Part shown: piece by piece, positions 7,554 through 15,005 of the stretch | Layout of the letters: the number at the start of each line of letters is the position of its first letter | Position numbering within the stretch: position 1 is the first letter of the stretch | Notes under the pieces: model-generated | Told to the model about the DNA's origin: nothing | Databases searched by the model: none | What the model saw: only the letters and a program-made list of their open reading frames with translations | Program-made: the position numbers and the translations under genes | Source: Clostridium sp. | GTDB taxonomy: Bacteria; Bacillota; Clostridia; Oscillospirales; Ruminococcaceae | Assembly (NCBI GenBank): GCA_023664445.1 | Contig: JAMPFN010000018.1 | Span: 1-36,403, forward strand | Reading direction: 5' to 3' | DNA length: 36,403 nucleotides

Positions 7554-9252
7554 AACCCATACTCAACGGCTCTGTATTTTCCGAATCGGAGAGGTCTATT
7601 TCATTATCATCTGAACCGAAGAAATAGATATGAATATTTTCACCGTCCCAAATAATTTTGCGGATAAATGCACGAATCGCTGAACGCTTCTGCTTTATAG
7701 GCATAATGTCAAAGGAATCTGCAAAGGATAGGAGCATATCTGCAAAACCTTCAAATTCGTTATCAGACATTATCCCTGTTTTTGCTAAATCCTCATATTC
7801 CTGTATCTGATCTTGCAGAGCTTTTGTTTTTTCATCAAGCTCATTGATTTCCTGTAAGATATAATCATGTGCAGGAGAATTTTCAGATTTTGCTAAGGAC
7901 AGCACAAGACTTTTGATTTTAGCTTCATTATCCGATTTGGACTTTCGGAGCGATTTCAATTTTTCTTGGTAGGAAGCGTCATTGATATTCAGATTTTTCT
8001 GTTCCTTTTTGAGCATTGCCATAAATGTGGATTTATCCTCGGAAAGCTTTTTAATTTCCTTGCAGACCATTTTATCAAGTTCATTTCCGTTAGGACGTTT
8101 CATACTGCACTTCTGACTTTTGCTCTTTTCTTTCAATTCACAAAGATAGTCGTATATCAGCTCGCCGTCTTTATTTTTCCTTTGTGAGAGTTTGGGACGC
8201 ATATAACTTCCGCATTTTCCGCAAAAAAGCAGACCTGACAATAATGCGACATTGCTTTTCGGTTTGCGGTATGATTTAGACTTGTTTTGCTCCAATAACT
8301 TTTGCACCTCCACCCAATCGTGACCGCTGATAATTCCTGTATGTTTTCCCACGGCGATGATCCAATCTTTCATGTCGCGGACTTCATTTGCACGTCCTAC
8401 CTGCTGACTGGTTTTGTTGTATGCCATAATGCCGTGTTTGCCGTTAAATTCAGACTGCTCCGAAAAAATATCGACTTCTTTCATTTCAAAATAATTCCAA
8501 GCCGTTTTGTCTGCAATGAGATAGACGGGATTTGTCAGTATATTTTTGATTGCAAAGCGTGAGAAATTTTTCCCTGTTTTAGTAAGATAGTTATTCTGTA
8601 TCAGGTATGTTTCGGTTTTCGTAAGCGAATTAAATTCAAGGAATTTTGCGTAAATCAGTTTTATAATTTCTGATTCTTCCGGTATAAGTTCAAGTTTACG
8701 AGCCTTTCGCTTTTTGCCGTCTATCGTGATACTGCCCAAGGTTTCAACGCTTTTATATCCTGTAGGCGGATTTCCCCCAAGCCATCTGCCGTCTTTGGCA
8801 AGCTCAAGCATATTGTCACGGATACGCTCTGCAATGGTTTCACGTTCCAATTGAGCGAATACGGAAGCAATGTACATCATGGCTCTGCCCATATGAGAAG
8901 TTGTATCAAATTTTTCACTAATGGAGTTGAAGGTGATATCAAGTCTATTAAGCTCGTCTATTAAGACGGAAAAATCGCCAACATTTCGGCTGATTCGGTC
9001 TAATTTATAGCAAACGATGCATCTGATTTGTTTCTGACGGCACAATTTCAGCATTCCCTGAAACTGCGGACGATTGGTATTACCGCCTGAAAATCCCTCG
9101 TCCTCAAATATAAGAATATCATCATCTGTTATGTCAGGATATGACATGCGAATATTTTGTCTGCATAATTCAATTTGATTTCCGATACTTTCTCCCTTAC
9201 CTGTGAATTTGGATTTTCGGGAGTATATCGCAAATTTTCTGTTGTCATTCAT
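7546..9252 (-). CDS. Large serine recombinase of the sigK-intervening element (SpoIVCA-like)
   Basis: A 568-residue site-specific recombinase, inferred to excise the element and rebuild sigK. The N-terminal resolvase domain (1-150) has the nucleophile motif YSRKS (Ser14), then DEGFSGGNTNRPQF and VCYKLDRISRN. A recombinase domain follows, beginning near LGGNPPTGY. A zinc ribbon (LLFCGKCGSYM...YLC...KCSMKRP) and a coiled-coil segment (about 430-490) come next, as in large serine integrases. The last codon AAA is the proposed att core, and the TGA stop is supplied by sigK sequence outside the element, so excision removes the stop. AAGGAGCAAGCTTT precedes the ATG and a strong vegetative-type promoter lies upstream. 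Family assignment is secure; the role in sporulation rests on position. Confidence 0.95.
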   Translation of the reverse strand: MNDNRKFAIYSRKSKFTGKGESIGNQIELCRQNIRMSYPDITDDDILIFEDEGFSGGNTNRPQFQGMLKLCRQKQIRCIVCYKLDRISRNVGDFSVLIDELNRLDITFNSISEKFDTTSHMGRAMMYIASVFAQLERETIAERIRDNMLELAKDGRWLGGNPPTGYKSVETLGSITIDGKKRKARKLELIPEESEIIKLIYAKFLEFNSLTKTETYLIQNNYLTKTGKNFSRFAIKNILTNPVYLIADKTAWNYFEMKEVDIFSEQSEFNGKHGIMAYNKTSQQVGRANEVRDMKDWIIAVGKHTGIISGHDWVEVQKLLEQNKSKSYRKPKSNVALLSGLLFCGKCGSYMRPKLSQRKNKDGELIYDYLCELKEKSKSQKCSMKRPNGNELDKMVCKEIKKLSEDKSTFMAMLKKEQKNLNINDASYQEKLKSLRKSKSDNEAKIKSLVLSLAKSENSPAHDYILQEINELDEKTKALQDQIQEYEDLAKTGIMSDNEFEGFADMLLSFADSFDIMPIKQKRSAIRAFIRKIIWDGENIHIYFFGSDDNEIDLSDSENTEPLSMGCK

Positions 9253-9315
9253 AAAGCTTGCTCCTTGTGTATATTCATATAGTTTTTTATCATTACGGCT
9301 TTATCCCCTAAAACT

Positions 9316-9344
9316 ATTATACCGCAAATTTCGTGAAAAAGCAA
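9316..9344 (-). promoter_or_regulatory. SigA-type promoter of the recombinase
   Basis: On the minus strand TTGCTT, 17 bases, TATAAT. It looks vegetative; I see no SigE-like CATA box here. Reading on past the recombinase would also cover the sigK C-terminal half. Confidence 0.7.
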
Positions 9345-9398
9345 ACAGTATTTTTGAAATTTGAGAAAATTCTGAAATTGAAGCAGATAGCTGCAATA

Positions 9399-9439
9399 AA
9401 AATGCCCTTTGATGTGTTATAATCATCATAGGGCATTTT
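9399..9439 (-). terminator. Terminator of the HTH regulator gene
   Basis: A 16-bp stem with one mismatch (AAAATGCCCT..GATG with CATC..AGGGCATTTT) and a 9-base loop. It begins one base after the stop at 9441, and the minus-strand 3' side runs into TTTTTATT. Confidence 0.85.
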
Positions 9440-9440
9440 G

Positions 9441-9779
9441 TTAGAATTCGTCGATTTTATCAGCTAAGGCACGAACTATTGTCATAAATATTTTGACCTT
9501 TCGCTTATCCTTGCTTTGAAGTATGGAATTTATTGTAGTAAACAGATTTTCGTCAGGTGCAATTGAATCGAAAATCAAATAATCCATGCTGACATCTAAA
9601 GCCTGAGCAATACGAAATAATGTGTCAATAGACGGTATACGAGTGCCTCTTTCAATGTGACCGATATGAGCGGTTGAAAGTTCACATAGTTCTCCGAGCT
9701 GTTCTTGCGTTACATGATGTTCTTTTCGTGCCTGACGAATTCTGATTCCTAGTGCGATATAGTCGAGTTCCTTTTCCAT
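9441..9779 (-). CDS. XRE-family HTH regulator of the element
   Basis: A 112-residue DNA-binding protein. Residues 8-70 form a Cro/C1-type helix-turn-helix (IRIRQARKEHHVTQEQLGEL, CELSTAHIGHIERGTRIPS, IDTLFRIAQALDVSMDYLI). The C-terminal 40 residues are a helical tail. AAGGAG precedes the start. It is divergent from 9903-10346, with both promoter regions in the 120-base gap, the classic arrangement of a repressor. It probably controls its own promoter and that of the adjacent plus-strand genes; an effect on the recombinase is possible but not shown. Confidence 0.88.
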   Translation of the reverse strand: MEKELDYIALGIRIRQARKEHHVTQEQLGELCELSTAHIGHIERGTRIPSIDTLFRIAQALDVSMDYLIFDSIAPDENLFTTINSILQSKDKRKVKIFMTIVRALADKIDEF

Positions 9780-9848
9780 AGCTTCACTCCTTTATACTAA
9801 TTATACAATATTAACAAAAACTAATAAATTTATTTAAAGCATTTAATC

Positions 9849-9877
9849 TTGACTATTAGCATTATTTGTGCTATAAT
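9849..9877 (+). promoter_or_regulatory. SigA-type promoter for the EVE-like/zinc-ribbon pair
   Basis: TTGACT, a 17-base spacer, then TATAAT at 9872-9877. It fixes the downstream start at ATG 9903 and rules out the in-frame TTG at 9849, which is part of the -35 box. Confidence 0.75.
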
Positions 9878-9902
9878 GAAGAAAAACACTTGGAGGTATA
9901 AA

Positions 9903-10346
9903 ATGAAGTTTTATGGTGTTGGAGTAAAATTTGGAGAAACTGATGATATGTGGGATTTATTTTCGAGTAAAAATTGTTGGTTTATGGGGTATCATGAAGA
10001 TCAAAAACCAAGACTTGACAAGCAAGTTGATAGTGTAGAGGTAGGGGATATTTTAATTGCAAAGGCTTATGGTACTACTTCACAATCTGATTACTATGTT
10101 AGGGCAATTGGAATAGTTACCAATACCCAAAAACCTAATGATATCCCCGAAGATTACAAAGACAGAGCAGGGTTTACTGTTGCATGGGTTAAATACTTTG
10201 AAAAACCAGTTCCGCTTTCTGCCAGAGAATACGAACGTGGTGGAGTTCATACATATACAATTTTCAAGGAAAAAAATGACAAATTCATTTCAAAAATTAT
10301 TGAAATGATGAAATACGACTATAAACAGGAATCGGAAACAATGTAA
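9903..10346 (+). CDS. Uncharacterised 147-residue protein, possibly EVE/PUA-like
   Basis: The protein opens MKFYGVGVKFGETDDMWDLF and contains aromatic-rich GYHEDQKPRLDKQVDSVEVGD, then DILIAKAY...YYVRAIGIV. The order (an aromatic N-terminal strand, a 'V..GD.L..K' turn, a 'R.IGIV' strand, then a 'V.WVKYFE' strand) recalls EVE/PUA-like domains that read modified bases in nucleic acids. This is a fold guess from pattern only. No catalytic motif is seen. TTGGAGGTATAA precedes the ATG. The following gene starts 20 bases later, so the two form an operon next to the HTH regulator. A role in sensing foreign or modified DNA would suit a mobile element but is unproven. Confidence 0.6.
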   Translation: MKFYGVGVKFGETDDMWDLFSSKNCWFMGYHEDQKPRLDKQVDSVEVGDILIAKAYGTTSQSDYYVRAIGIVTNTQKPNDIPEDYKDRAGFTVAWVKYFEKPVPLSAREYERGGVHTYTIFKEKNDKFISKIIEMMKYDYKQESETM

Positions 10347-10366
10347 ATTAAAAAGGAGAATATGAA

Positions 10367-11158
10367 ATGATTTGTAAAAACTGCGGAAAAGAAATGAAAA
10401 ACGGTGACGTATTCTGCCGTGAATGCGGCGCTAAGACTGAATCAAATAATACTGTCCAGTCAAGTAAAATTAATTTAAATAATGTTATGGATGTCATGAA
10501 AACATCGGCAAACAAAATTAACTTAAATGGCGTTGTGTCTTTCGTTAAGGCGTCAAAAGCCCGAAGTATTTTGATTGCTGTTTTTGCTGTATTAATTATT
10601 ATAGTGATTGCTTGTGCATTAGGTGGCAGTAGAAACGTAATTGAATCAGATAATTATAATGGCATGAGCTTTAATTATGATCTTTCAGAATGGTGTGATA
10701 GTTTCAATAAAGCTATTAAAGAAGTTGACAGCGAGTTTGATACAGAAATAGATTTAAATATTAATACCTCATCTTTTAAGTTAGACAATACAGATTGCGA
10801 CCCAACAGACGCCAATGTTGTAAGATATTATTATGAGAACAGTAAAAGTAATGTTGATTTTGCTATTTCTCTATATGTTGATACTGATACGGAAAAAGTA
10901 TGTAAATGTGATATTACTAATACTCCTGTTAACGGAGATGATTTAACATTGTTTGAACACTTCTGTTTAATTCCGGCTGTTATGGCAACATCAAATATTG
11001 ATTATGATACAGCATGTTCCACAATGAAAGATGTATTTTCATCAGATAATTGTTTACTTTATAATGATAATATATATTATCAATTTGGCAGTACCAGCAC
11101 ATATGATATTACAAGTATCCAAGCTGTCAGTCAAGAAGTTTATGATGAAAAATATTAA
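10367..11158 (+). CDS. Zinc-ribbon membrane protein with an external C-terminal domain
   Basis: A 263-residue protein. A four-Cys zinc ribbon occupies residues 3-20 (CKNCGKEMKNGDVFCRECG). A linker follows, a membrane helix lies near 69-88 (ILIAVFAVLIIIVIACAL), and an acidic, probably extracytoplasmic domain of about 170 residues makes up the rest. The domain matches nothing I recognise. Its layout (ribbon, single membrane helix, outside domain) is shared with 13795-14424, the partner of the kinase, which suggests both belong to one type of membrane sensor. AAAAAGGAG precedes the start, and a terminator follows at 11181. Confidence 0.72.
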   Translation: MICKNCGKEMKNGDVFCRECGAKTESNNTVQSSKINLNNVMDVMKTSANKINLNGVVSFVKASKARSILIAVFAVLIIIVIACALGGSRNVIESDNYNGMSFNYDLSEWCDSFNKAIKEVDSEFDTEIDLNINTSSFKLDNTDCDPTDANVVRYYYENSKSNVDFAISLYVDTDTEKVCKCDITNTPVNGDDLTLFEHFCLIPAVMATSNIDYDTACSTMKDVFSSDNCLLYNDNIYYQFGSTSTYDITSIQAVSQEVYDEKY

Positions 11159-11180
11159 AGGATATTTAAAAATATCGATT

Positions 11181-11212
11181 CAGCGCTTCACAAAACGTGG
11201 AGTGCTGTTTTT
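11181..11212 (+). terminator. Rho-independent terminator after the zinc-ribbon gene
   Basis: An 11-bp stem CAGCGCTTCAC/GTGGAGTGCTG with two G-T pairs and the loop AAAAC, followed by TTTTTA. Confidence 0.85.
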
Positions 11213-11268
11213 ATCCCCTTTAACTTGATTATTACCGCTACATCGGCGGAAAACAGAATAAATATATA

Positions 11269-11298
11269 AAGTTCTTGAGAAATCAAGGACTTATTTTT
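11269..11298 (+). terminator. Second hairpin followed by a T-rich tract
   Basis: AAGTTCTTG/CAAGGACTT with a 6-base loop, followed by ATTTTTAT. It lies in the 261-base gap ahead of the replication-initiator gene. It may be a back-up terminator or part of a replication origin; I cannot tell which. Confidence 0.5.
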
Positions 11299-11371
11299 AT
11301 ATGTGAAATGTGATAGGTTTGTGAAATTTTCAAAATGAGGAGTTGTAGCCATAGCTAACCATGAGTCTATA

Positions 11372-11399
11372 TTGACAAGTGATAAAGACTTGTTAATTT
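11372..11399 (+). promoter_or_regulatory. Promoter with an overlapping inverted repeat ahead of rep
   Basis: TTGACA (11372-11377), 16 bases, then a weak -10 TAATTT (11394-11399). A 9-bp inverted repeat, TTGACAAGT/ACTTGTTAA, spans from the -35 into the -10 box. A protein bound there would block the polymerase, so it is a good operator candidate for one of the element's HTH proteins. It could also be a stem of the rolling-circle origin. Confidence 0.5.
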
Positions 11400-11419
11400 A
11401 ATAATAGGAGGAATTCTTT

Positions 11420-12322
11420 ATGGAAAAGAATTTCAAGGTTACTGCAAAGGCTATCAACAATTTCACTCCCGACAACAATGCTGTTACTTATGTATGCATA
11501 TCGGGAAATGTGACAGAGCTTCGTACAATGGACAAAAGCTGCAACAATTTGCGTCATATCAAGCGTATCAATCAGAATGAATATTATGATACCAGAACAG
11601 GCGAGGTTAAGGAGTATCAGCACAGAGAACAAAATCGTAATCGTAATATGAATCGTTCTTTTGAGAGACTACGTCAGCTTATCAATGCTAATTTTAAAGG
11701 TGAAATCAATGAACGTCATATCATATTGACCTATGCTGAGAAAATGACTGATTTTGATAAGGCTTCAAAGGATTTCAAGCGTTTCTGGGAAAAGCTCCAC
11801 TATCATTATCCTGATTTGGAATTTATCCGTATTATTGAACCACAGCATACGGGTTCGTGGCATATTCATGCATTATTAAAATCAAATAAATACGAAAACC
11901 TTTCCATATCTCATGAGCAGATTGAAAAACTCTGGGGATATGGCTTTGTATACAAAACAACAACGCTTGGCTGTGATAATGTAGGTGCATACTTTACAGC
12001 GTTACTCAAAAATCTTGATGTTTTTGAAGATGATACAAAGGAATTGGCTAACAGACAATGTATTGTTAAAAATGCAAGATTACATTTTTATCCTCCGAAC
12101 AAAAGATTCTATGGATATTCCAAAGGAATCGTTCAGCCAATTAGATTCAAAACCACTTACAAAGAAGCATTGAAGTATGTAAATGAAAAGAATCTGACTT
12201 ATGCAAGTGCATCTGAAATTATTCTGACTTATGATGATCCGGAGGAAAATATAACCGTCAACAGAATAGGCCGATATCAGTTCAACAAGAAAAGAATAAA
12301 GTACAACTCTAGCGAAATATGA
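11420..12322 (+). CDS. HUH-type rolling-circle replication initiator
   Basis: A 300-residue protein. The core after residue 95 has HIILTYAEKMTDFDKASKDFKRF (motif 1 region), then PQHTGSWHIHALL with the metal-binding His-Ile-His at 148-150. A tyrosine in NVGAYFTALLKNL (Tyr191) fits the catalytic Tyr. These are the features of HUH endonucleases that nick one strand at a plasmid or element origin. AGGAGG precedes the ATG. A Rep gene suggests the excised circle may replicate, or that the element descends from a plasmid or integrative element. The small gene at 12347 follows closely. No relaxase or mating-pair gene is present. Confidence 0.83.
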   Translation: MEKNFKVTAKAINNFTPDNNAVTYVCISGNVTELRTMDKSCNNLRHIKRINQNEYYDTRTGEVKEYQHREQNRNRNMNRSFERLRQLINANFKGEINERHIILTYAEKMTDFDKASKDFKRFWEKLHYHYPDLEFIRIIEPQHTGSWHIHALLKSNKYENLSISHEQIEKLWGYGFVYKTTTLGCDNVGAYFTALLKNLDVFEDDTKELANRQCIVKNARLHFYPPNKRFYGYSKGIVQPIRFKTTYKEALKYVNEKNLTYASASEIILTYDDPEENITVNRIGRYQFNKKRIKYNSSEI

Positions 12323-12346
12323 TGAAAGTGAAAGCTGGTGATTACT

Positions 12347-12520
12347 ATGCAAGTAGTTGTACATTATCCTAAATCAACTGTTGATCAAAGGATTTTAAGT
12401 CAGAAAATTGCAGAAATTCACACTCAGTCTGTGATTAACCGTATAAAAGAAATGCAGTTGTCGGAAGAAGATATGAAAAAATTAATAAGTATGATGTCTG
12501 AAAAAGTGAATCGTTTATAG
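12347..12520 (+). CDS. Small helical protein downstream of rep
   Basis: A 57-residue protein starting MQVVVHYPKSTVDQRILSQ and ending with charged helices (IKEMQLSEEDMKKLISMMSEKVNRL). It starts 24 bases after the rep stop; a GTG at 12338 is an alternative start, and neither has a strong ribosome site. I do not recognise the family. Its place after rep, and its size, would suit a copy-control or recombination accessory protein, but nothing in the sequence proves this. A terminator follows at 12544. Confidence 0.55.
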   Translation: MQVVVHYPKSTVDQRILSQKIAEIHTQSVINRIKEMQLSEEDMKKLISMMSEKVNRL

Positions 12521-12543
12521 CATATACATATTGAAGTAAACAA

Positions 12544-12576
12544 AAGACGGAGCGTAAAAACTCCGTCTTATTTTTC
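12544..12576 (+). terminator. Bidirectional terminator between rep operon and HTH gene
   Basis: A perfect 9-bp stem AAGACGGAG/CTCCGTCTT, loop of 8, followed by ATTTTT on the plus strand and CTTTTG on the minus strand. It overlaps the stop codon region of the convergent HTH gene. Confidence 0.85.
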
Positions 12577-13005
12577 ACATAAACACTTAAGATTATGTTC
12601 ATATAGGGAACTATTTATTTCAATGACCGACTGAGATTTCTTGATTCCAAAAAGAATGATACTGTCCCTTTCATCTTTGGGATAAAGCGGTGCATACTTG
12701 GAAATCTTCAAAGCGGTCTGTACCTCGTCAAGATTAAGATTCATGCCAATACAAATAGAAAGCAATACTTCTCTTGACGGAGTACGAGGATTGGAGGGAG
12801 AAAGAAATTGATAGCAATACCTGTCCGAAAGCTCTGAATCTTTTGCAATCTGCTGAACAGTAAGCTTCTTTTCTTTGATAAGCGCATTCAAATATTCTTT
12901 TATATCACAATCAAGCAAAAAGTCCTTATTTTCCTGCAAATAAGCGTCAATACTTCCTGAACTTTTCAGCAGTTCCATTAATTTTTCCGTATATTTCGAC
13001 TTCAT
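12568..13005 (-). CDS. HTH protein divergent from the Ser/Thr kinase
   Basis: A 145-residue protein. After a helical N-terminus (MELLKSSGSIDAYLQENKDFLL), residues 48-95 fit a helix-turn-helix (LTVQQIAKDSELSDRYCYQFLSPSNPRTPSREVLLSICIGMNL is the region). The C-terminal half holds KYAPLYPKDERDSIILFGIKK, whose function I do not know. It is transcribed away from the kinase gene, with start codons 82 bases apart, so it probably regulates the kinase operon or is controlled by the kinase. GAGG lies upstream of its ATG. The helix-turn-helix assignment is from pattern; the pairing with a kinase is what makes it noteworthy. Confidence 0.75.
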   Translation of the reverse strand: MKSKYTEKLMELLKSSGSIDAYLQENKDFLLDCDIKEYLNALIKEKKLTVQQIAKDSELSDRYCYQFLSPSNPRTPSREVLLSICIGMNLNLDEVQTALKISKYAPLYPKDERDSIILFGIKKSQSVIEINSSLYEHNLKCLCEK

Positions 13006-13029
13006 GTTACACCAATCCTCATGAAAATA

Positions 13030-13058
13030 TTTACTTTTTTATTATATCATGGTATAAT
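13030..13058 (+). promoter_or_regulatory. Extended -10 promoter of the kinase operon
   Basis: TTTACT, a 17-base spacer ending in TGG, and TATAAT at 13053-13058. The predicted start near 13065 leaves too little room for the GTG at 13070, which supports the TTG at 13088 as the kinase start. Confidence 0.75.
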
Positions 13059-13087
13059 AAATAAAGCAAGTGTCGGAGGTGAGATTT

Positions 13088-13795
13088 TTGCACGATTGGC
13101 TTGAAAAGGTACTGAAAGAACAGTATCAATTTATAACGGGTTCTAAAAATCCGAAGAAAAGTGAAATAGTAATATTGGTGCATAAAACACTGCATAAACG
13201 AATTGTCAAGCGTGTTTTTACAGGACAGTCGGAGGTTTACCGAAAACTGCTGACATTAAAGCATAAAAATATGCCTGAAATCTTAGAGGTTTCAGAATTT
13301 GAGGATAAGGTTTTGGTTTTAGAGGAGTATATTGACGGTGTGACTTTGCTTGATTTGATCAATGAAAATCTCTACAGGGAAAATCAAGTCAAAAAGTTTA
13401 TGGGCGAACTGTGTGATGTGCTTTCATTCCTGCATAGCTTCAATATTATTCATAGGGATATTAAGCCTGAAAATATAATGATTGAAAATGGTACGCAAAC
13501 GCTGAAACTGATCGACTTTGATTCTGCAAGAGTTTATAAGAAATACTATACAAAAGATACCGAATATCTGGGTACGCAAGGATATGCCGCACCTGAACAG
13601 TACGGCGATACTCAAACTGATATAAGAACTGATATATATGCTATAGGAATTATGATGAACGTTATGCTTACAGGAAAACCACCGACAATACAGCTTTATA
13701 ATGGCAGATTAAGCAGAATAATTGAAAAGTGTATACAAGTTTCACCTGACAAACGTTTTCAGACTGCGGAAGAATTGAAAAGGAGTCTGAAATAA
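13088..13795 (+). CDS. Small cytoplasmic Ser/Thr protein kinase
   Basis: A 235-residue Hanks-type kinase domain with nothing attached. Visible motifs: an ATP-site lysine in IVKRVF (Lys41), the catalytic loop IHRDIKPENIM (HRD at 122-124), a metal loop DFD in place of DFG (143-145), and APE (168-170) followed by DIYAIGIMM. The glycine-rich loop is poorly preserved. It should phosphorylate Ser/Thr on proteins. I chose TTG 13088 because GGAGGTGAG lies just before it. The stop overlaps the next gene (TAATG), so kinase and zinc-ribbon membrane protein are translationally coupled. The likely partners are that protein and the divergent HTH protein; targets are not known. Confidence 0.85.
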   Translation: MHDWLEKVLKEQYQFITGSKNPKKSEIVILVHKTLHKRIVKRVFTGQSEVYRKLLTLKHKNMPEILEVSEFEDKVLVLEEYIDGVTLLDLINENLYRENQVKKFMGELCDVLSFLHSFNIIHRDIKPENIMIENGTQTLKLIDFDSARVYKKYYTKDTEYLGTQGYAAPEQYGDTQTDIRTDIYAIGIMMNVMLTGKPPTIQLYNGRLSRIIEKCIQVSPDKRFQTAEELKRSLK

Positions 13796-14424
13796 TGAAA
13801 CACTGTAAATACTGTGGAAAAGAACTGCATGAGTTTTCAAGTTATTGTCCCTATTGCATGTGTAAGCTAATTGATACAGAATGCGTTTCTGAGAAAAAGT
13901 GTAATGCTTTAAATTTAAAAAAGCTCCTTATAATATCTATCGCTTTAATAGTTGTTCTATTTCTTTGTATTGTTATTGCATATACAAAGAAAAATACTTC
14001 ATATAATGTTAAATCAAAAGAAAATTCCGTTTCTTCTATTGATTATTCAGCTTATATCGGAACGTGGTATAGTAAGGAAATTACTGAACCTGATGATATT
14101 TATACAGACGGTGGGTCAGCAGTACAGATTTTTTCTATTGATGACAGAATCGCAGAAATTTCCCTGTCAACAGTACAGAGTGCTCCTATGAATAGAGTTG
14201 CAACAACCGATAAGATATATGGAGAAGTAAATGGAAATGTAATTCAATTTCATTTCCAAAATGATGGATGGATGAGTTCTGGTGATGGCACAATTACTTT
14301 GCTGAACGATACTATTTATGCAGAAGTGATATATACTTATAAAGAACCGTCAGCTTTATGGTCTCTTGACCATGCCAATATTTTTTATTTGCTTGATTCT
14401 GACAATTCAGAAACATTAGATTGA
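13795..14424 (+). CDS. Zinc-ribbon membrane protein coupled to the kinase
   Basis: A 209-residue protein. A four-Cys zinc ribbon at residues 4-21 (CKYCGKELHEFSSYCPYC) is followed by a membrane helix near 43-64 (LLIISIALIVVLFLCIVIAY). The outside domain of about 145 residues includes SAYIGTWYSKEI and later GNVIQFHFQNDGWMSSGDGTITLL, which recalls a small lipocalin-like or beta-barrel domain; this is a guess. Start overlaps the kinase stop by one base. It could be the kinase's membrane-bound sensor or substrate. It shares its layout with 10367-11158. Confidence 0.72.
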   Translation: MKHCKYCGKELHEFSSYCPYCMCKLIDTECVSEKKCNALNLKKLLIISIALIVVLFLCIVIAYTKKNTSYNVKSKENSVSSIDYSAYIGTWYSKEITEPDDIYTDGGSAVQIFSIDDRIAEISLSTVQSAPMNRVATTDKIYGEVNGNVIQFHFQNDGWMSSGDGTITLLNDTIYAEVIYTYKEPSALWSLDHANIFYLLDSDNSETLD

Positions 14425-14502
14425 GCTTATAGACGCTCTCTAAGCTGTTCTATTTTTAAAGGCAAAGGGCTTCGGAAAAACAGTTAAAACCGTTTCAGAA
14501 GC
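14424..14502. other. Spacer between convergent genes with two weak hairpins
   Basis: AGCTTA/TAAGCT around an 11-base loop is followed by a T-rich stretch and may end the kinase operon. GCTTCgGAAA/TTTCaGAAGC (14469-14502) could serve the minus-strand HTH gene. Neither is strong. Confidence 0.35.
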
Positions 14503-14543
14503 TTGTGAAGCGTATGATTGAACGTTCTGTAGCTGTAAAAGCT

Positions 14544-15005
14544 TTACAAAAGTTTTTTATGAATGTTGCCCCGATCCTGTTCCCATTTTTTGGGCGTACC
14601 AAGAGGAACACCTATATATTTTGCAAATTCGGACTGCGTGAGTTTCATAGACTTACGCAGTTTTTTTATCTGATGTCCCTGTCCGTGATAAAGAAATAAA
14701 TTGTAATCATCAAGCAAAGCAGTTACATCAATCTGAAACAATTCAGCAGCTTTTGCCAGTTTGTCCAGTGGGTAGGCTTCGAGTACATTTTCTTCATATC
14801 GAGAATATGTCGTTCTGTCAACTTCCATAACCTTGGCAATATCACGCTGTAAAAGTCCGTTGTTAATGCGATACCATTTCAGCTTGTCCGATACGGATTC
14901 AAGTTTTTCGGGATTTGGATTATCATACAGAAAGCATTGTGCCTTTGTCAAATGCCGATTGGTTAAAAATCGGAATAAATGAATATACAAGGGAGCATAA
15001 GTCAC
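14544..15005 (-). CDS. Two-HTH protein at the element's sigK-N end, open frame truncated by the junction
   Basis: In the integrated state the first usable start is GTG 15005, giving 153 residues that open TYAPLYIHLFRFLTNR. Two helix-turn-helix units follow: LKWYRINNGLLQRDIAKVMEVDRTTYSRYEE (the first region) and IKKLRKSMKLTQSEF...VPLGTPKKWEQDR (the second). The same frame stays open for 43 more codons up to 15134, reading NPWKVYRKVSDQFYILYRFQ, which looks like real protein, and meets a TGA only at 15140-15138, on the host side. In the excised circle this frame joins the recombinase frame without a stop. The GTG overlaps the stop of the sigK N-terminal half (GTGA), so in the chromosome it may be translated by coupling. 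Candidate roles are regulator or recombination directionality factor; both are inference. Confidence 0.8.
   Translation of the reverse strand: MTYAPLYIHLFRFLTNRHLTKAQCFLYDNPNPEKLESVSDKLKWYRINNGLLQRDIAKVMEVDRTTYSRYEENVLEAYPLDKLAKAAELFQIDVTALLDDYNLFLYHGQGHQIKKLRKSMKLTQSEFAKYIGVPLGTPKKWEQDRGNIHKKLL

Noticed and set aside
9849..9902. N-terminal extension of the EVE-like protein from TTG 9849
   Set aside because: The TTG is the -35 box and the extension covers the -10 box; the ribosome site favours ATG 9903.
14462..14525. A short plus-strand frame (AKGFGKTVKTVSEACEAYD) that looks like a coding remnant
   Set aside because: It has no start, is only about 20 codons long, and lies opposite the end of the minus-strand HTH gene and its hairpin.
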